Source: Octadecabacter algicola (GTDB taxonomy: Bacteria; Pseudomonadota; Alphaproteobacteria; Rhodobacterales; Rhodobacteraceae). From it: a DNA stretch of 64,000 bases. Positions 28,395 through 37,582 of this stretch are shown piece by piece. The stretch is from contig NZ_JAKGAR010000004.1 of the NCBI RefSeq assembly GCF_021532625.1, forward strand, positions 1 to 64,000. The letters are read 5' to 3'. The position numbers were made by a program, and so were the translations under genes. How positions within the stretch are numbered: the first letter of the stretch is position 1; every line of letters begins with the position of its first letter. The notes beneath the pieces are model-generated. The model was not told the DNA's origin. It ran no database searches and saw nothing but the letters and a program-made list of their open reading frames with translations.

Positions 28395-28979
28395 TCACCC
28401 TACGTCTGTCTTACCTCGACGGTCATGGCGCAGGTTGGCGTATAACACATGGTTGCGCCAGCGACCGTTGATTTGCAAATAGCTCTGCGCGACGCCCTCG
28501 TATTTGTAGCCGCACTTTTCCAATAATGCCCGGGACGGCGTATTCTGGGGCAAGCACCCCGCCTCGATGCGGCTAAGGTCGAGCGTTGTGAAAGCATAAT
28601 GCACTACGGCTCCAATCGCCTCGCGCATATAGCCCTGCCGCGCAAACGGCTCGCCAATCCAATAGCCTGTCGTTCCTGCTTGGGCAGGCCCGCGGCGAAT
28701 GTGATCCAAAGTTATTGCGCCAAGTAGCGCTTCGTCACTGCGTCGGATCAAGAATAAGGGCAAAGCTGTCCCGTTTGAGACAGACCGTTGGGCCCAATAC
28801 ACTCGATTTGTAAAACTCTTGCGAGACAGATGATCGCTGGCCCAAGTAGGCTCCCATGGTGTTAAAAATTCCCGCGACTCTTGGCGCAAAGCTGTCCACG
28901 CTCTAAAATCCGAATGGATTGGCGGACGAAGCGTAAGTCGGTCTGTCTCAATCCGGACCTTTCGCTTTGTGCGCAACAT
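28395..28979 (-). CDS. RimJ/RimL-type GNAT N-acetyltransferase
   Basis: 194 residues. Resembles the ribosomal-protein alanine acetyltransferases: IETDRLTLRPP at the N-terminus, the loop EPFARQGYMREAIGAVVHYAF, and ALLEKCGYKYEGVAQSYLQINGRWRNHVLYA near the end (W/HVLYA). It begins with an ATG that overlaps the stop of the M16 peptidase gene by one base (TAATG), so it is the last gene of the surf1-thrC-M16 unit. Confidence 0.9.
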   Translation of the reverse strand: MLRTKRKVRIETDRLTLRPPIHSDFRAWTALRQESREFLTPWEPTWASDHLSRKSFTNRVYWAQRSVSNGTALPLFLIRRSDEALLGAITLDHIRRGPAQAGTTGYWIGEPFARQGYMREAIGAVVHYAFTTLDLSRIEAGCLPQNTPSRALLEKCGYKYEGVAQSYLQINGRWRNHVLYANLRHDRRGKTDVG

Positions 28980-30244
28980 TAGGCCACCAACCTAGCCTTA
29001 AGCGCCTCAAGGGTCGGTGCCTCGTCAATTGGGCCATAGAGCGCCATTGCAGCTGCAGAACGTGTCACCAAATCGGCCCCGAATGCGCGTACATCCCCTG
29101 TTGTCACGGAATCAATCCGTTCAATTGTGTCCTCGATTGTCGGCACTTTGCCCCAAATCGCCACCATGCGGGCCAAACGTTCCGCGCGGTTGCTTGGGCT
29201 TTCCAGCCCCATAAGCAAGCCGGCCTTCATCTGTGATCGCGCGCGCGCAACCTCTTGGGCGCTCATGTCATCGGCGGCGCGTTTCAGTTCGTCGATCGTC
29301 AGGGTCGCAAGATCGCCAAGTTGATCGGCGGAGGTGCCGGCATAGACAGTCATCAAGCCCGTATCAGCATAGGCCCCTGCTTGTGCAAAGATCGTATAAC
29401 AAAGCCCGCGGTTTTCTCGCAGTTCTTGGAACAGACGCGAAGACATGCCCCCGCCCATAGCAATGGCGTGCACCTGCGCGGCGTAAATTCCGGGGTCGCG
29501 GTAATCCGGCCCTTCAAATGCCAGCGCGAAATGAGCTTGCTCAAGCCCTTTAACGACACGGCGTTCTCCGCCTGCAAATGCCGCCGCTTCTGGCGTGTGC
29601 GGGAGGGAACGCGGTGGCAGGTGGCCAAATAACTTTTCGGCCAGCGCCAAAAGCTCATCTGGGTCCACGGCACCGGCTGCCGACAGGATCATTTGATCTG
29701 GGCCGTAGTGTTCGCCGATAAAGTCCGACAGATCCGCGCGTGAAAAACTGCTCACCCGTTCGCTTGGGCCCAAAATCGTACGGCCCAACGCTTGGTTCGG
29801 GTAGGCTTCTTCCTGAAGCCAATCGAAAATCACATCGTCAGGGGTATCATGAGCCTGACCGATTTCTTGCAAAATCACACCGCGCTCAACTTCAATCTCG
29901 TTTTGATCGAATACGGGGTTCAACAGAATGTCTGCCAGAACATCCAATGCCAGCGGCACATCGTTTTCCAGAACACGGGCATAATAGGCTGTCATCTCGC
30001 GCGAAGTATAGGCGTTGATGTAGCCGCCCACGTCCTCGATAGCTTCGGCAATTTGCAATGCAGTGCGTCGTTCGGTTCCTTTGAACGCCATATGTTCAAG
30101 GAAATGCGCGATACCATTCTGATCGGCGCGTTCGTCGCGGCCCCCAGCGGTCACCCAAATGCCGATAGAGGCGGATTTCAGACCTGCCATCTGTTCGGTG
30201 ACGATGCGAAACCCATTAGAGAGCGTATGTTGTTGGACGGTCAC
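28979..30244 (-). CDS. M16 family zinc peptidase (processing-peptidase-like)
   Basis: 421 residues. Similar to the beta subunit of mitochondrial processing peptidase and to bacterial single-chain M16B enzymes. The inverted zinc motif HFLEH is at residues 47-51, with the third ligand Glu127, 76 residues after the last His as in the family. It is predicted to be active and cytoplasmic. The GTG start overlaps the thrC stop (GTGA); AAGGAG is about 11 nt upstream, somewhat far. Substrate unknown. thrC followed by this peptidase and an acetyltransferase is a familiar arrangement in this order. Confidence 0.93.
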   Translation of the reverse strand: MTVQQHTLSNGFRIVTEQMAGLKSASIGIWVTAGGRDERADQNGIAHFLEHMAFKGTERRTALQIAEAIEDVGGYINAYTSREMTAYYARVLENDVPLALDVLADILLNPVFDQNEIEVERGVILQEIGQAHDTPDDVIFDWLQEEAYPNQALGRTILGPSERVSSFSRADLSDFIGEHYGPDQMILSAAGAVDPDELLALAEKLFGHLPPRSLPHTPEAAAFAGGERRVVKGLEQAHFALAFEGPDYRDPGIYAAQVHAIAMGGGMSSRLFQELRENRGLCYTIFAQAGAYADTGLMTVYAGTSADQLGDLATLTIDELKRAADDMSAQEVARARSQMKAGLLMGLESPSNRAERLARMVAIWGKVPTIEDTIERIDSVTTGDVRAFGADLVTRSAAAMALYGPIDEAPTLEALKARLVA

Positions 30245-31629
30245 GTGTTCAGCCGCTCCTTAATGAGAGATTGCAACGCCGCGAGGTCGTTTGGAACCTG
30301 TGTCATTCGCTCGGGCTTATCAAAAAGGTCTGCCATATGTGGTGGCAGTGGCGGGTGCTGACCCGTTGCCTTTTCCACAGCCGCTGGGAATTTGGCGGGG
30401 TGCGCCGTCGCCAGAGTAATCATCGGTGTCGGGCCTTGGTGTTCATCTGCAACTTTGACGGCAACTGCAGAATGCGGGCAAAGCAACTCTCCAGAACGTG
30501 TTAGCTCGGATTTGATTGTAGCGTATGTTTCATCCTCGGATGCTCGGCCAGAATCAAACGTGTCGCGCAACATTTCAATCGCACCTTGGCTGATCGTAAA
30601 TGCGCCATTGTCCTTGAGCTCTTCCATTTGCTCAGCAACGACGGCGCCGTCGCGCCCATAGGCATCAAACAACGCGCGTTCGAAATTGGACGACACCTGA
30701 ATATCCATGGATGGGCTGATCGACGGTGTCACGCCTTCTTTGACCTGTGCGCCTGTTTCAAGTGTGCGGTGCAAGATATCATTCTGGTTCGTCGCAATGA
30801 CCAATTGTTCAATCGGCAAGCCCATTTTCTTAGCGATGTAACCCGCAAAAATGTCCCCGAAATTACCTGTCGGAACGGTGAAGCTAACTTTGCGGTGCGG
30901 CGCACCAAGTGCGACGGCTGAAGAGAAGAAATAGACAACTTGGGCCAATACGCGCCCCCAGTTGATCGAATTTACGCCAGCGAGGTTCACCCCATCGCGG
31001 AATTCGAAATCGTTAAACATGTCTTTCAGCGCAGCTTGGCAATCATCGAAATCACCATCGAGCGCCAGCGCATGGACATTGGATTCCGATGGCGTCGTCA
31101 TCTGACGGCGTTGAACATCCGACACGCGACCGTCGGGGAACAGGATAAAGACATCCACATTGCTAAGCCCACGAAACGCTTCAATCGCAGCGGATCCTGT
31201 ATCACCGGACGTCGCCCCAACAATCGTGATCCGTTTGCCTGATCGCGTAAGTGAGGCTTGGAACATCTGGCCAATCAGCTGCATAGCGAAATCTTTGAAC
31301 GCCAGCGTCGGGCCGTGGAAAAGTTCCAACAGGAAGTGATTGTTGTCGAGCTGTTTAAGCGGCGCGCGGGCGGCATGGTTGAAGTCCGCGTAGGCGGCGC
31401 CGATCAATCCGCGAAATTCGTCATCGGTAAAGGTATCGCCAATAAAAGGGCGCATGACAGTGAATGCGATCTCTTCGTAGGATTGGCCCGCCATCGCCGC
31501 GATCTGATTTTGGGTCAGCGTCGGCACTGTCTCGGGGACATACAAACCGCCATCGCGCGCCAGACCAGTCATCATTGCTTCTTCGAATGTCAGCTTTGGC
31601 GCTTCGCCACGGGTAGAGATATATTTCAT
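30241..31629 (-). CDS. thrC: Threonine synthase
   Basis: 462 residues. A pyridoxal-phosphate enzyme converting phosphohomoserine to threonine. The N-terminal MKYISTRGEAPKLTFEEAM and the PLP-lysine segment TLAFKDFAMQLIGQMF are typical of the long bacterial/yeast type. ATG 31629 was chosen over an upstream start at 31722 because GAGGAGG lies 9 nt before it and matches the family start. It follows SURF1 by 14 bp. Confidence 0.97.
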   Translation of the reverse strand: MKYISTRGEAPKLTFEEAMMTGLARDGGLYVPETVPTLTQNQIAAMAGQSYEEIAFTVMRPFIGDTFTDDEFRGLIGAAYADFNHAARAPLKQLDNNHFLLELFHGPTLAFKDFAMQLIGQMFQASLTRSGKRITIVGATSGDTGSAAIEAFRGLSNVDVFILFPDGRVSDVQRRQMTTPSESNVHALALDGDFDDCQAALKDMFNDFEFRDGVNLAGVNSINWGRVLAQVVYFFSSAVALGAPHRKVSFTVPTGNFGDIFAGYIAKKMGLPIEQLVIATNQNDILHRTLETGAQVKEGVTPSISPSMDIQVSSNFERALFDAYGRDGAVVAEQMEELKDNGAFTISQGAIEMLRDTFDSGRASEDETYATIKSELTRSGELLCPHSAVAVKVADEHQGPTPMITLATAHPAKFPAAVEKATGQHPPLPPHMADLFDKPERMTQVPNDLAALQSLIKERLNT

Positions 31630-31643
31630 GTCAGTCGGCCTCC

Positions 31644-32309
31644 TCAGGCCACTTTTTGGCGTCTTGAACGCACAATGTAAAACGTTGTCATCGACAACCA
31701 GACCACCGCCAGAAGAAACCACGTAATCGCGTATTCCAGATGGTCGTTTTTGATGTTGCGGGTATCGACGGGCAACGGTGTTAGGCGGGCATCATAAGCG
31801 GTTGCCGCAGACAGCACTACGAAGACTGGTTCGGTTTCCAATGCCTGTGCCATTGCGTCGACGTCGCGGGCATACCATTCGTCCCCGACGTTCAAAGGAT
31901 CGGCCGTGTCGTCGGGCCAAACCAAATTTCCTTGAACGGTCACTTCGTCGGTCAGTGCTTCGCCCTCTTCGGCATAAAGCGGCAGCAAACCTTGATCCAA
32001 CATCACACGTCGACCGTCGGTCAGTTCAAATGCTGAGATAATGTGGTGACCTGTACCCGCTGCGGTGCCGGAATCCAGAAACCGGATCTCGGCGCCTGTT
32101 GCGGCACCTTGCATGATTACTGTCAGGTAATTGTCTGATGCGGGGTCGACTATTTCGGGAAGCGGTACCGGGTCTTGCGCTACGCGGTCTTGAATGTCGG
32201 AGATGACACCCTCTTTCCATGCAAGACGTTCAACCTGCCAAAACCCCAGCCACAGCAGGACTGCAATGCCGCCAAGACCGATAACCAGAGGGAAGAGGAG
32301 TGTCCGCAT
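31644..32309 (-). CDS. SURF1 family cytochrome oxidase assembly protein
   Basis: 221 residues. A heme-delivery factor for subunit I of aa3-type cytochrome c oxidase. It has the two family membrane spans at the ends, with LGFWQVERLAWK after the first and NDHLEYAITWFLLA in the second, and a periplasmic middle. AGGGA lies 6 nt before the ATG. It comes after ctaE in the same direction, but a hairpin with a T-run separates them. Confidence 0.93.
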   Translation of the reverse strand: MRTLLFPLVIGLGGIAVLLWLGFWQVERLAWKEGVISDIQDRVAQDPVPLPEIVDPASDNYLTVIMQGAATGAEIRFLDSGTAAGTGHHIISAFELTDGRRVMLDQGLLPLYAEEGEALTDEVTVQGNLVWPDDTADPLNVGDEWYARDVDAMAQALETEPVFVVLSAATAYDARLTPLPVDTRNIKNDHLEYAITWFLLAVVWLSMTTFYIVRSRRQKVA

Positions 32310-32325
32310 GAAAGTCCCTGAAAAT

Positions 32326-32355
32326 GAAAAACGCGCAAGGATGCACCTTGCGCGT
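32326..32355 (-). terminator. Intrinsic terminator between ctaE and surf1
   Basis: On the minus strand a perfect 10-bp stem (ACGCGCAAGG and its complement, loop TGCAT) is followed by TTTTTC. It ends 17 bp before the SURF1 start and overlaps its leader, so it may let a fraction of transcripts through. Confidence 0.75.
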
Positions 32356-32388
32356 CTTGTCGTGTCACATGGCTGACGTCAAGGTGCC

Positions 32389-33192
32389 TTACTGGCCCCA
32401 GACGTAGACAGCTGCAAACAGGAACAGCCAAACCACATCAACGAAGTGCCAGTACCAAGCTGCCGCTTCGAACCCGATGTGACGCTCAGGGGTAAAGTGA
32501 CCTTTGCGCACACGCAGGTAGCAGATGAACAGGAAGATCGTTCCGATCACAACGTGGAACCCGTGGAAGCCCGTCGCCATAAAGAAGTTCGCGCCGTAGA
32601 TGTTGCCAGCAAGACCAAATGCCGCGTGGCTATATTCATAGGCTTGGAAGATCGTAAAGATCACACCCAAAACAACAGCAAGGATCAGGCCGTACTTAAC
32701 GTCTTCGCGGTTGTCTTCGTGCACCAAAGCGTGGTGCGCCCAAGTTGCTGCCGCACCGGAGCAAAGCAGTATCAACGTGTTGATCAATGGTAGGTGCCAA
32801 GGGTCAAATGTCTCAATGCCCGCTGGCGGGAACTGACCGTCAATCGCAGGGGATTGTGGCCCCATTGGGTACATGGCGTGCTTGAAGAACGACCAGAACC
32901 ATGCTGCAAAGAACATGACTTCGGACATGATGAACATGATGAAACCGTAGCGTAGGCCGATCTGAACAACCGGCGTGTGATCGCCTTGGTGGCTTTCAAC
33001 GATGACTTCAGCCCACCATGCGTACATGCAGTAAAGCACGCCAATAAAGCCCATCAAGAACAGGTAAGGGTTGCTAGAGGAATCCATCCAAATAACCGCA
33101 CCAAACAGCATTACAAAGACGGCAACGCCGGTCAGCAATGGCCAGATTGAGGGGTTCAAAATGTGATAGTCGTGGTTCTTTTCGTGGGCCAT
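32389..33192 (-). CDS. ctaE: Cytochrome c oxidase subunit III
   Basis: 267 residues with seven membrane spans. Part of the aa3 oxidase in the inner membrane. Family signatures include [12 protein letters not shown] at the start, [34 protein letters not shown] and the final [18 protein letters not shown]. It is the fifth gene of ctaC-ctaB-orf-ctaG-ctaE. Subunit I (ctaD) is not in the window. Confidence 0.97.
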   Translation of the reverse strand: MAHEKNHDYHILNPSIWPLLTGVAVFVMLFGAVIWMDSSSNPYLFLMGFIGVLYCMYAWWAEVIVESHQGDHTPVVQIGLRYGFIMFIMSEVMFFAAWFWSFFKHAMYPMGPQSPAIDGQFPPAGIETFDPWHLPLINTLILLCSGAAATWAHHALVHEDNREDVKYGLILAVVLGVIFTIFQAYEYSHAAFGLAGNIYGANFFMATGFHGFHVVIGTIFLFICYLRVRKGHFTPERHIGFEAAAWYWHFVDVVWLFLFAAVYVWGQ

Positions 33193-33232
33193 GGCTGTCT
33201 TCCCTTGTGGGTTTGGTCTTCAATTCAAGTCG

Positions 33233-33835
33233 TTAGTTTAAGTCGGGGCTCTGGGTCGAATCCAAAGCTGCGTTTTGGGTTTCTTCGGGCAGATCATTCC
33301 GGTGGAATGTATAGCCCAACGTGATCGTATGGATATAGCGCCCTTCATAATCGTCGACGATCGCGGGGTCGACAAAGAAGGAAACAGGCATCGAAACGGT
33401 TTCACCAGCTTGCAGCACCTGCTGTTCAAAACAGAAACAGTCGATCTTTTCAAAGAACGCGCCTGCCTCATAAGGGGCGACGTTATAGGAAGCGGCACCG
33501 GCAATCGGTTCATCTGTCGGGTTCGTTGCTTCGTAATAAGCAAGAACCGTTTCACCGATGCGAACTTCCATTTCCCGCTGCACGGGTTTGAATGTCCATG
33601 GCATGTCACGCGCTGTGGAGCTTTCGAAGCGGACGGTGATCGTCTGGTCCAGAATCGTTTCAGATCCGGACTGCGCAACACTCGTGACGCCCCCAAACCC
33701 TGTGACCCGGCAGAACCAATCGTAAAATGGTACGGACGCCCAAGCCAATCCTCCCATCAACACAACCACAGACACCGCCTGCGCTGCAGTGCGCGATGGT
33801 CCATCAGGGATGCGGTTAAACGGGTTCAGATTCAT
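33233..33835 (-). CDS. ctaG: Cytochrome c oxidase assembly protein CtaG/Cox11
   Basis: 200 residues. Inserts copper B into subunit I. One N-terminal membrane anchor (about 17-37) is followed by a periplasmic domain with the copper motif CFCFEQQ, and the YNVAPYEAGAFFEKI region before it is typical. Its ATG overlaps the stop of the small gene upstream (ATGA). Confidence 0.95.
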   Translation of the reverse strand: MNLNPFNRIPDGPSRTAAQAVSVVVLMGGLAWASVPFYDWFCRVTGFGGVTSVAQSGSETILDQTITVRFESSTARDMPWTFKPVQREMEVRIGETVLAYYEATNPTDEPIAGAASYNVAPYEAGAFFEKIDCFCFEQQVLQAGETVSMPVSFFVDPAIVDDYEGRYIHTITLGYTFHRNDLPEETQNAALDSTQSPDLN

Positions 33836-34080
33836 TCGGATGCCTCGCCCTGGGCGGCGGCATCATCAGCACGCTGTTGTGCGGCTTCCATCGCGCCAGG
33901 TTCCAGTTGAGGGCGAGCAACATGATCGAAGCGTTCTAGCTGGCGCACGTCAGTCAATCCCAAAACCTTAACCACAGTCAGGCCAAAAACAATGCCGACC
34001 ATGCCGACCAGGAGAAGGAATACACCCGTGTTACGGCCTTTGCGGCGTGTGTGGATTTCGTGTTCAACCCTAATCGCCAT
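33832..34080 (-). CDS. Small single-span protein inside the cta operon
   Basis: 82 residues. One membrane segment (about 17-40) follows a basic start (HTRRKGRN), so the N-terminus is likely cytoplasmic and the acidic/alanine-rich tail (about 45-82) periplasmic. It lies 3 bp after ctaB and overlaps ctaG by four bases. A small frame occupies the same slot in other alphaproteobacterial cta operons; a role in oxidase assembly is inferred from position only. Confidence 0.8.
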   Translation of the reverse strand: MAIRVEHEIHTRRKGRNTGVFLLLVGMVGIVFGLTVVKVLGLTDVRQLERFDHVARPQLEPGAMEAAQQRADDAAAQGEASE

Positions 34081-34083
34081 GGA

Positions 34084-35025
34084 TCACCACCCCGCCCAAG
34101 CTGTCAGCCCGTAAGCGCGCAAGATCGCTTCAATCAGTAACGCACCGAAATGGCCAAACAGGTAGTAGATAGAGACGACAAATGTACGGCGTTCAACCGC
34201 ATGGCTGTCCGCATCACTGTCCACGTCCGTACGTTTCCAGATCGCAAAGCACCCTTTCAGGAACCAAACGTTCAGCACGACAGCAACAAGCAAGTAGAAT
34301 GGTCCGCCGATGGACGTAAATCCAAGGCCAAGCGCCACAGCCACCAGCGGCAGGCAGTAAGCTAGGATATGATTGCGTGTTACCGTACGACCGTGCGTTT
34401 CGGTCAACATCGGCACACCTGCGTCGCCGTAGTCAGATTTTACGAACAACGCCAGCGCCCAGAAGTGCGGCGGAGTCCACATGAAGATCAGCGCAAACAT
34501 CAGGATACTTTCGATAGAAATGCTTCCTGTTGCGACAGCCCAACCAATCATCGGAGGAAAGGCGCCAGCGGCGCCACCGATCACGATGTTCTGCGGGGTC
34601 GAGCGTTTCAGCCACATAGAATAGACAACGGCATAAAAGAAAATCGTAAAGGCCAGCAGGCCAGCCGCCAGAATGTTCGTTGCCAAGAACAACAGAACGA
34701 CGGCGAACACGGACAGTGTCAGGCCAATGGCCAAGGCTTCACCCGGCTGTACCGCACCCGATGGGATCGGACGGTTGACGGTACGTTTCATGATGGCGTC
34801 GATATCGGCATCCCACCACATGTTCAAAGCACCCGAAGCCCCGGCCCCAACTGCGATACACAAGACCGCAACAAAACCGACAAACGGGTTAACGCCTACA
34901 GGAGCAACCAGCAAACCAACGAGGGCAGTAAACACGACCAGCTGCATAACGCGCGGCTTCATCAGGGCGAAATAATCGCCCATCTGCGCTTCTTGCATCT
35001 GTGTTTGATTGGTCACGTCGGTCAT
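34084..35025 (-). CDS. ctaB: Protoheme IX farnesyltransferase (heme O synthase)
   Basis: 313 residues, about nine membrane spans. A UbiA-superfamily enzyme adding a farnesyl group to heme b, giving heme O, the precursor of heme A. The first aspartate-rich motif NMWWDADIDAIMKRTVNRP (near residues 85-105) and YAVVYSMWLKRSTPQNIVIGG are diagnostic. It follows ctaC, separated by two RNA hairpins. Confidence 0.96.
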   Translation of the reverse strand: MTDVTNQTQMQEAQMGDYFALMKPRVMQLVVFTALVGLLVAPVGVNPFVGFVAVLCIAVGAGASGALNMWWDADIDAIMKRTVNRPIPSGAVQPGEALAIGLTLSVFAVVLLFLATNILAAGLLAFTIFFYAVVYSMWLKRSTPQNIVIGGAAGAFPPMIGWAVATGSISIESILMFALIFMWTPPHFWALALFVKSDYGDAGVPMLTETHGRTVTRNHILAYCLPLVAVALGLGFTSIGGPFYLLVAVVLNVWFLKGCFAIWKRTDVDSDADSHAVERRTFVVSIYYLFGHFGALLIEAILRAYGLTAWAGW

Positions 35026-35040
35026 GTGCTTCCTTTGGGC

Positions 35041-35102
35041 AGGTGGGCGTCACCCACCTAACAGTGGCGAAAGAATGTGAGGGGGTGGGTTCGCCCCACC
35101 CC
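35041..35102 (-). other. Two hairpins between ctaC and ctaB
   Basis: Arms AGGTGGG/CCCACCT with a 5-nt loop lie at 35041-35059, and GGGGTGGG/CCCACCCC with loop TTCGC at 35082-35102. Neither is followed by a T-run on the minus strand, so they look like mRNA processing or 3'-protecting elements after ctaC, not terminators. Confidence 0.6.
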
Positions 35103-35110
35103 ACTCTAAT

Positions 35111-35965
35111 TTAGGCTGGGAATTCTTCGCGCGCAGTGGCGAGCCATTCCTCATATACGTCAGGGTGTACGACTTTGACGGTGATCGGCATGTAGGCGTG
35201 GTCCTTGCCACACAACTCAGAACACTGGCCAAAGTAGATGCCTTCACGTTCTGCGTTAAACCAAAGCTGGGCAAAGCGGCCAGGAACCGCATCCTGCTTC
35301 ACGCCAAATGCTGGGATCGTCCAAGAGTGGATCACGTCAGCACCTGTAACAGTCATCACAACCGTCGCACCCATCGGCACAACAACGGCAGTGTCTGTCG
35401 CAAGGCGGAACTCGTCCTCAGAATAACCGGCTTCTTCAAGCTGTGCGACGATATTATCGCTCAAGTTACCCTCATTGTAGCCAATCATATAGCTTTCAAA
35501 GAAGATATCTTCGTCTGTGTACTCATAAGACCAGAACCACTGGTAACCTGTCACCGTGATGTTGATATCGCCCTCAGGAATTTCCTGCTGCTTGAACAGA
35601 ATCGGCAGGGAAAACGCGCCGATAAAGACAAGAATCACAATCGGAACAATCGTCCAAGCCACTTCGAGTGGAGAGTTGTGGGTGAATGTCGCGGCCTCTG
35701 GGTTCCGCTTGGCGTTGTAGCGCAGGATCACCCATGCCAGCAAACCAACGACGAACAAGGAAATGATCGTAATGATCACGAGCAAGAAACCATCCAGCCA
35801 CTGCAAATCGCGCGCAAGTTCAGTTGCGGCAGGCTGAAAGCCCATGGCACCGGGCGTTGGAGCGCCCACAATTTCGAGGTCTTCGATTGCAGTCTGCGCT
35901 GTTGCGGCGTTTGCGCCGAATGCTGCGCCGGCGGCTAAGCCCAGTCGTTTCACAAATGTCATCAT
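35111..35965 (-). CDS. ctaC: Cytochrome c oxidase subunit II
   Basis: About 284 residues. Takes electrons from cytochrome c through the binuclear CuA centre. A signal sequence (VKRLGLAAGAAFGANAATAQ) precedes two membrane spans (about 60-85 and 105-130) and the periplasmic cupredoxin domain. CuA ligands lie in GQCSELCGKDHAYMPI near residues 246-261, with the earlier His in VIHSWTIPAFG. ATG 35965 or 35962 was preferred over an upstream frame starting at 36085, because a signal peptide follows directly. It heads the cta operon, divergent from tldD. Confidence 0.95.
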   Translation of the reverse strand: MMTFVKRLGLAAGAAFGANAATAQTAIEDLEIVGAPTPGAMGFQPAATELARDLQWLDGFLLVIITIISLFVVGLLAWVILRYNAKRNPEAATFTHNSPLEVAWTIVPIVILVFIGAFSLPILFKQQEIPEGDINITVTGYQWFWSYEYTDEDIFFESYMIGYNEGNLSDNIVAQLEEAGYSEDEFRLATDTAVVVPMGATVVMTVTGADVIHSWTIPAFGVKQDAVPGRFAQLWFNAEREGIYFGQCSELCGKDHAYMPITVKVVHPDVYEEWLATAREEFPA

Positions 35966-36160
35966 CTGCTTTTTGATCCCTGTGATAATGGCGCGGCCCC
36001 GCGCAGTCTTTAATTCCCAAGAGATTCCAAACGGAATCCCGTTGTATTCAGACGCGGTCATCCCATATCCTGTGAGCCAACTCAAGAGATTGCCCTCACT
36101 GTTGCTGTGTCAAAGGGTCGCTTTTTGATCTAAATCAAAGAAACAGACTGGAATAAGCCA

Positions 36161-37582
36161 ATGTCTAACGACCCCTTCCGCCCGTTTGAAACAAATTTGG
36201 ATCAGGAAACTGCTCTGGCGATGGTCCGTGATGCAACTGCGGGGGCGGATGACGGCGAATTGTTTCTCGAGCGACGCCGCTCTGAAGTCTTGTCGTTTGA
36301 TGATGGGCGCATTCGCACAGCCAGCTATGACGCATCCGAAGGGTTCGGGTTGCGTGCGGTACGGGGCGAAGTCGCTGGATACGCCCACTCCACCACAATT
36401 GATGAACACGCTTTACGCCGCGCCGTTGCGACGACCCGTCTGGCCGTCGGCGATGGCGGCGGATCTTTAGCAGATGGCCCAGCCCGCACAAATACGGTTC
36501 TCTATACCGACGCGGATCCGATGGCCGAAGCGACCTTCCCCGCGAAAATTGACCTATTGAAGGAAATCGATGCCTTCTGTCGTGATCTGGACCCGCGCGT
36601 TGTGCAAGTCAGCGCCACTCTTGCCGCGTCTCACCAGGAAGTCGTGATTTTGCGCCCTGACGGCATGTTGGTAACAGACACTCGCCCGATGAGCCGCCTT
36701 AACATCTCGGTGATCGTCGAAGAAAACGGCCGTCGCGAAACTGGCGGAACGGGCGGCGGTGGCCGTGCGGGTCTCATCGGGCTGACATCCCCTTCACACT
36801 GGCAGCCCGTCGCAAAGGAAGCGCTACGAATCGCCCTCGTCAACCTAGAGGCCGAGGCCGCGCCCGCTGGCGTCATGGATGTCTTGCTTGGGCCAGGTTG
36901 GCCCGGAATTTTACTGCATGAGGCCGTGGGCCACGGGCTTGAGGGTGATTTCAACCGCAAAGGCACATCCGCCTTTGCGGGTCTGATGGGCCAACAGGTT
37001 GCCGCTAAAGGTGTGACCGTACTGGACGACGGCACCATTCCGGATCGGCGTGGGTCAATCACTGTAGATGACGAAGGCACGCCCAGCGCCAAGAACGTAT
37101 TGATCGAAGACGGTGTACTGGTTGGCTATATGCAAGATCGGCAGAATGCGCGCCTGATGGGAGTCGCCCCGACGGGGAACGGACGCCGTGAAAGTTTCGC
37201 CCATATTCCGATGCCACGCATGACCAACACTTATATGCTGGGAGGCGATGCGGACCCCAAGGACATGCTCGCGGGATTGAAGGACGGGATCTACGCCATT
37301 GGTTTCGGTGGCGGTCAGGTGGATATCACCAACGGAAAGTTCGTTTTCTCCTGCACGGAAGCGTACCGCGTCAAAAACGGCAAAGTCGGCGCACCTGTTA
37401 AAGGCGCGACTTTGATCGGTGACGGTGCGACGGCGATGAAGCAGATTCGCGGCATCGGCAATGACATGGCCTTGGATCCTGGTATCGGCAACTGCGGCAA
37501 GGCAGGCCAATGGGTGCCTGTTGGCGTTGGTCAACCAAGCTTGATGATCGGTGGTCTCACCGTTGGCGGAGCCGCCGCGTGA
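36161..37582 (+). CDS. tldD: Metalloprotease TldD
   Basis: 473 residues. Subunit of the TldD/TldE protease that trims modified peptides (for example microcin B17) and unfolded peptides in the cytoplasm. The zinc motif HEAVGH has His253, Glu254 and His258, followed by GLEGDFNRKG, the TldD signature. The partner TldE (PmbA) is not nearby. The stop overlaps the GTG start of the next gene (GTGA). Confidence 0.95.
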   Translation: MSNDPFRPFETNLDQETALAMVRDATAGADDGELFLERRRSEVLSFDDGRIRTASYDASEGFGLRAVRGEVAGYAHSTTIDEHALRRAVATTRLAVGDGGGSLADGPARTNTVLYTDADPMAEATFPAKIDLLKEIDAFCRDLDPRVVQVSATLAASHQEVVILRPDGMLVTDTRPMSRLNISVIVEENGRRETGGTGGGGRAGLIGLTSPSHWQPVAKEALRIALVNLEAEAAPAGVMDVLLGPGWPGILLHEAVGHGLEGDFNRKGTSAFAGLMGQQVAAKGVTVLDDGTIPDRRGSITVDDEGTPSAKNVLIEDGVLVGYMQDRQNARLMGVAPTGNGRRESFAHIPMPRMTNTYMLGGDADPKDMLAGLKDGIYAIGFGGGQVDITNGKFVFSCTEAYRVKNGKVGAPVKGATLIGDGATAMKQIRGIGNDMALDPGIGNCGKAGQWVPVGVGQPSLMIGGLTVGGAAA

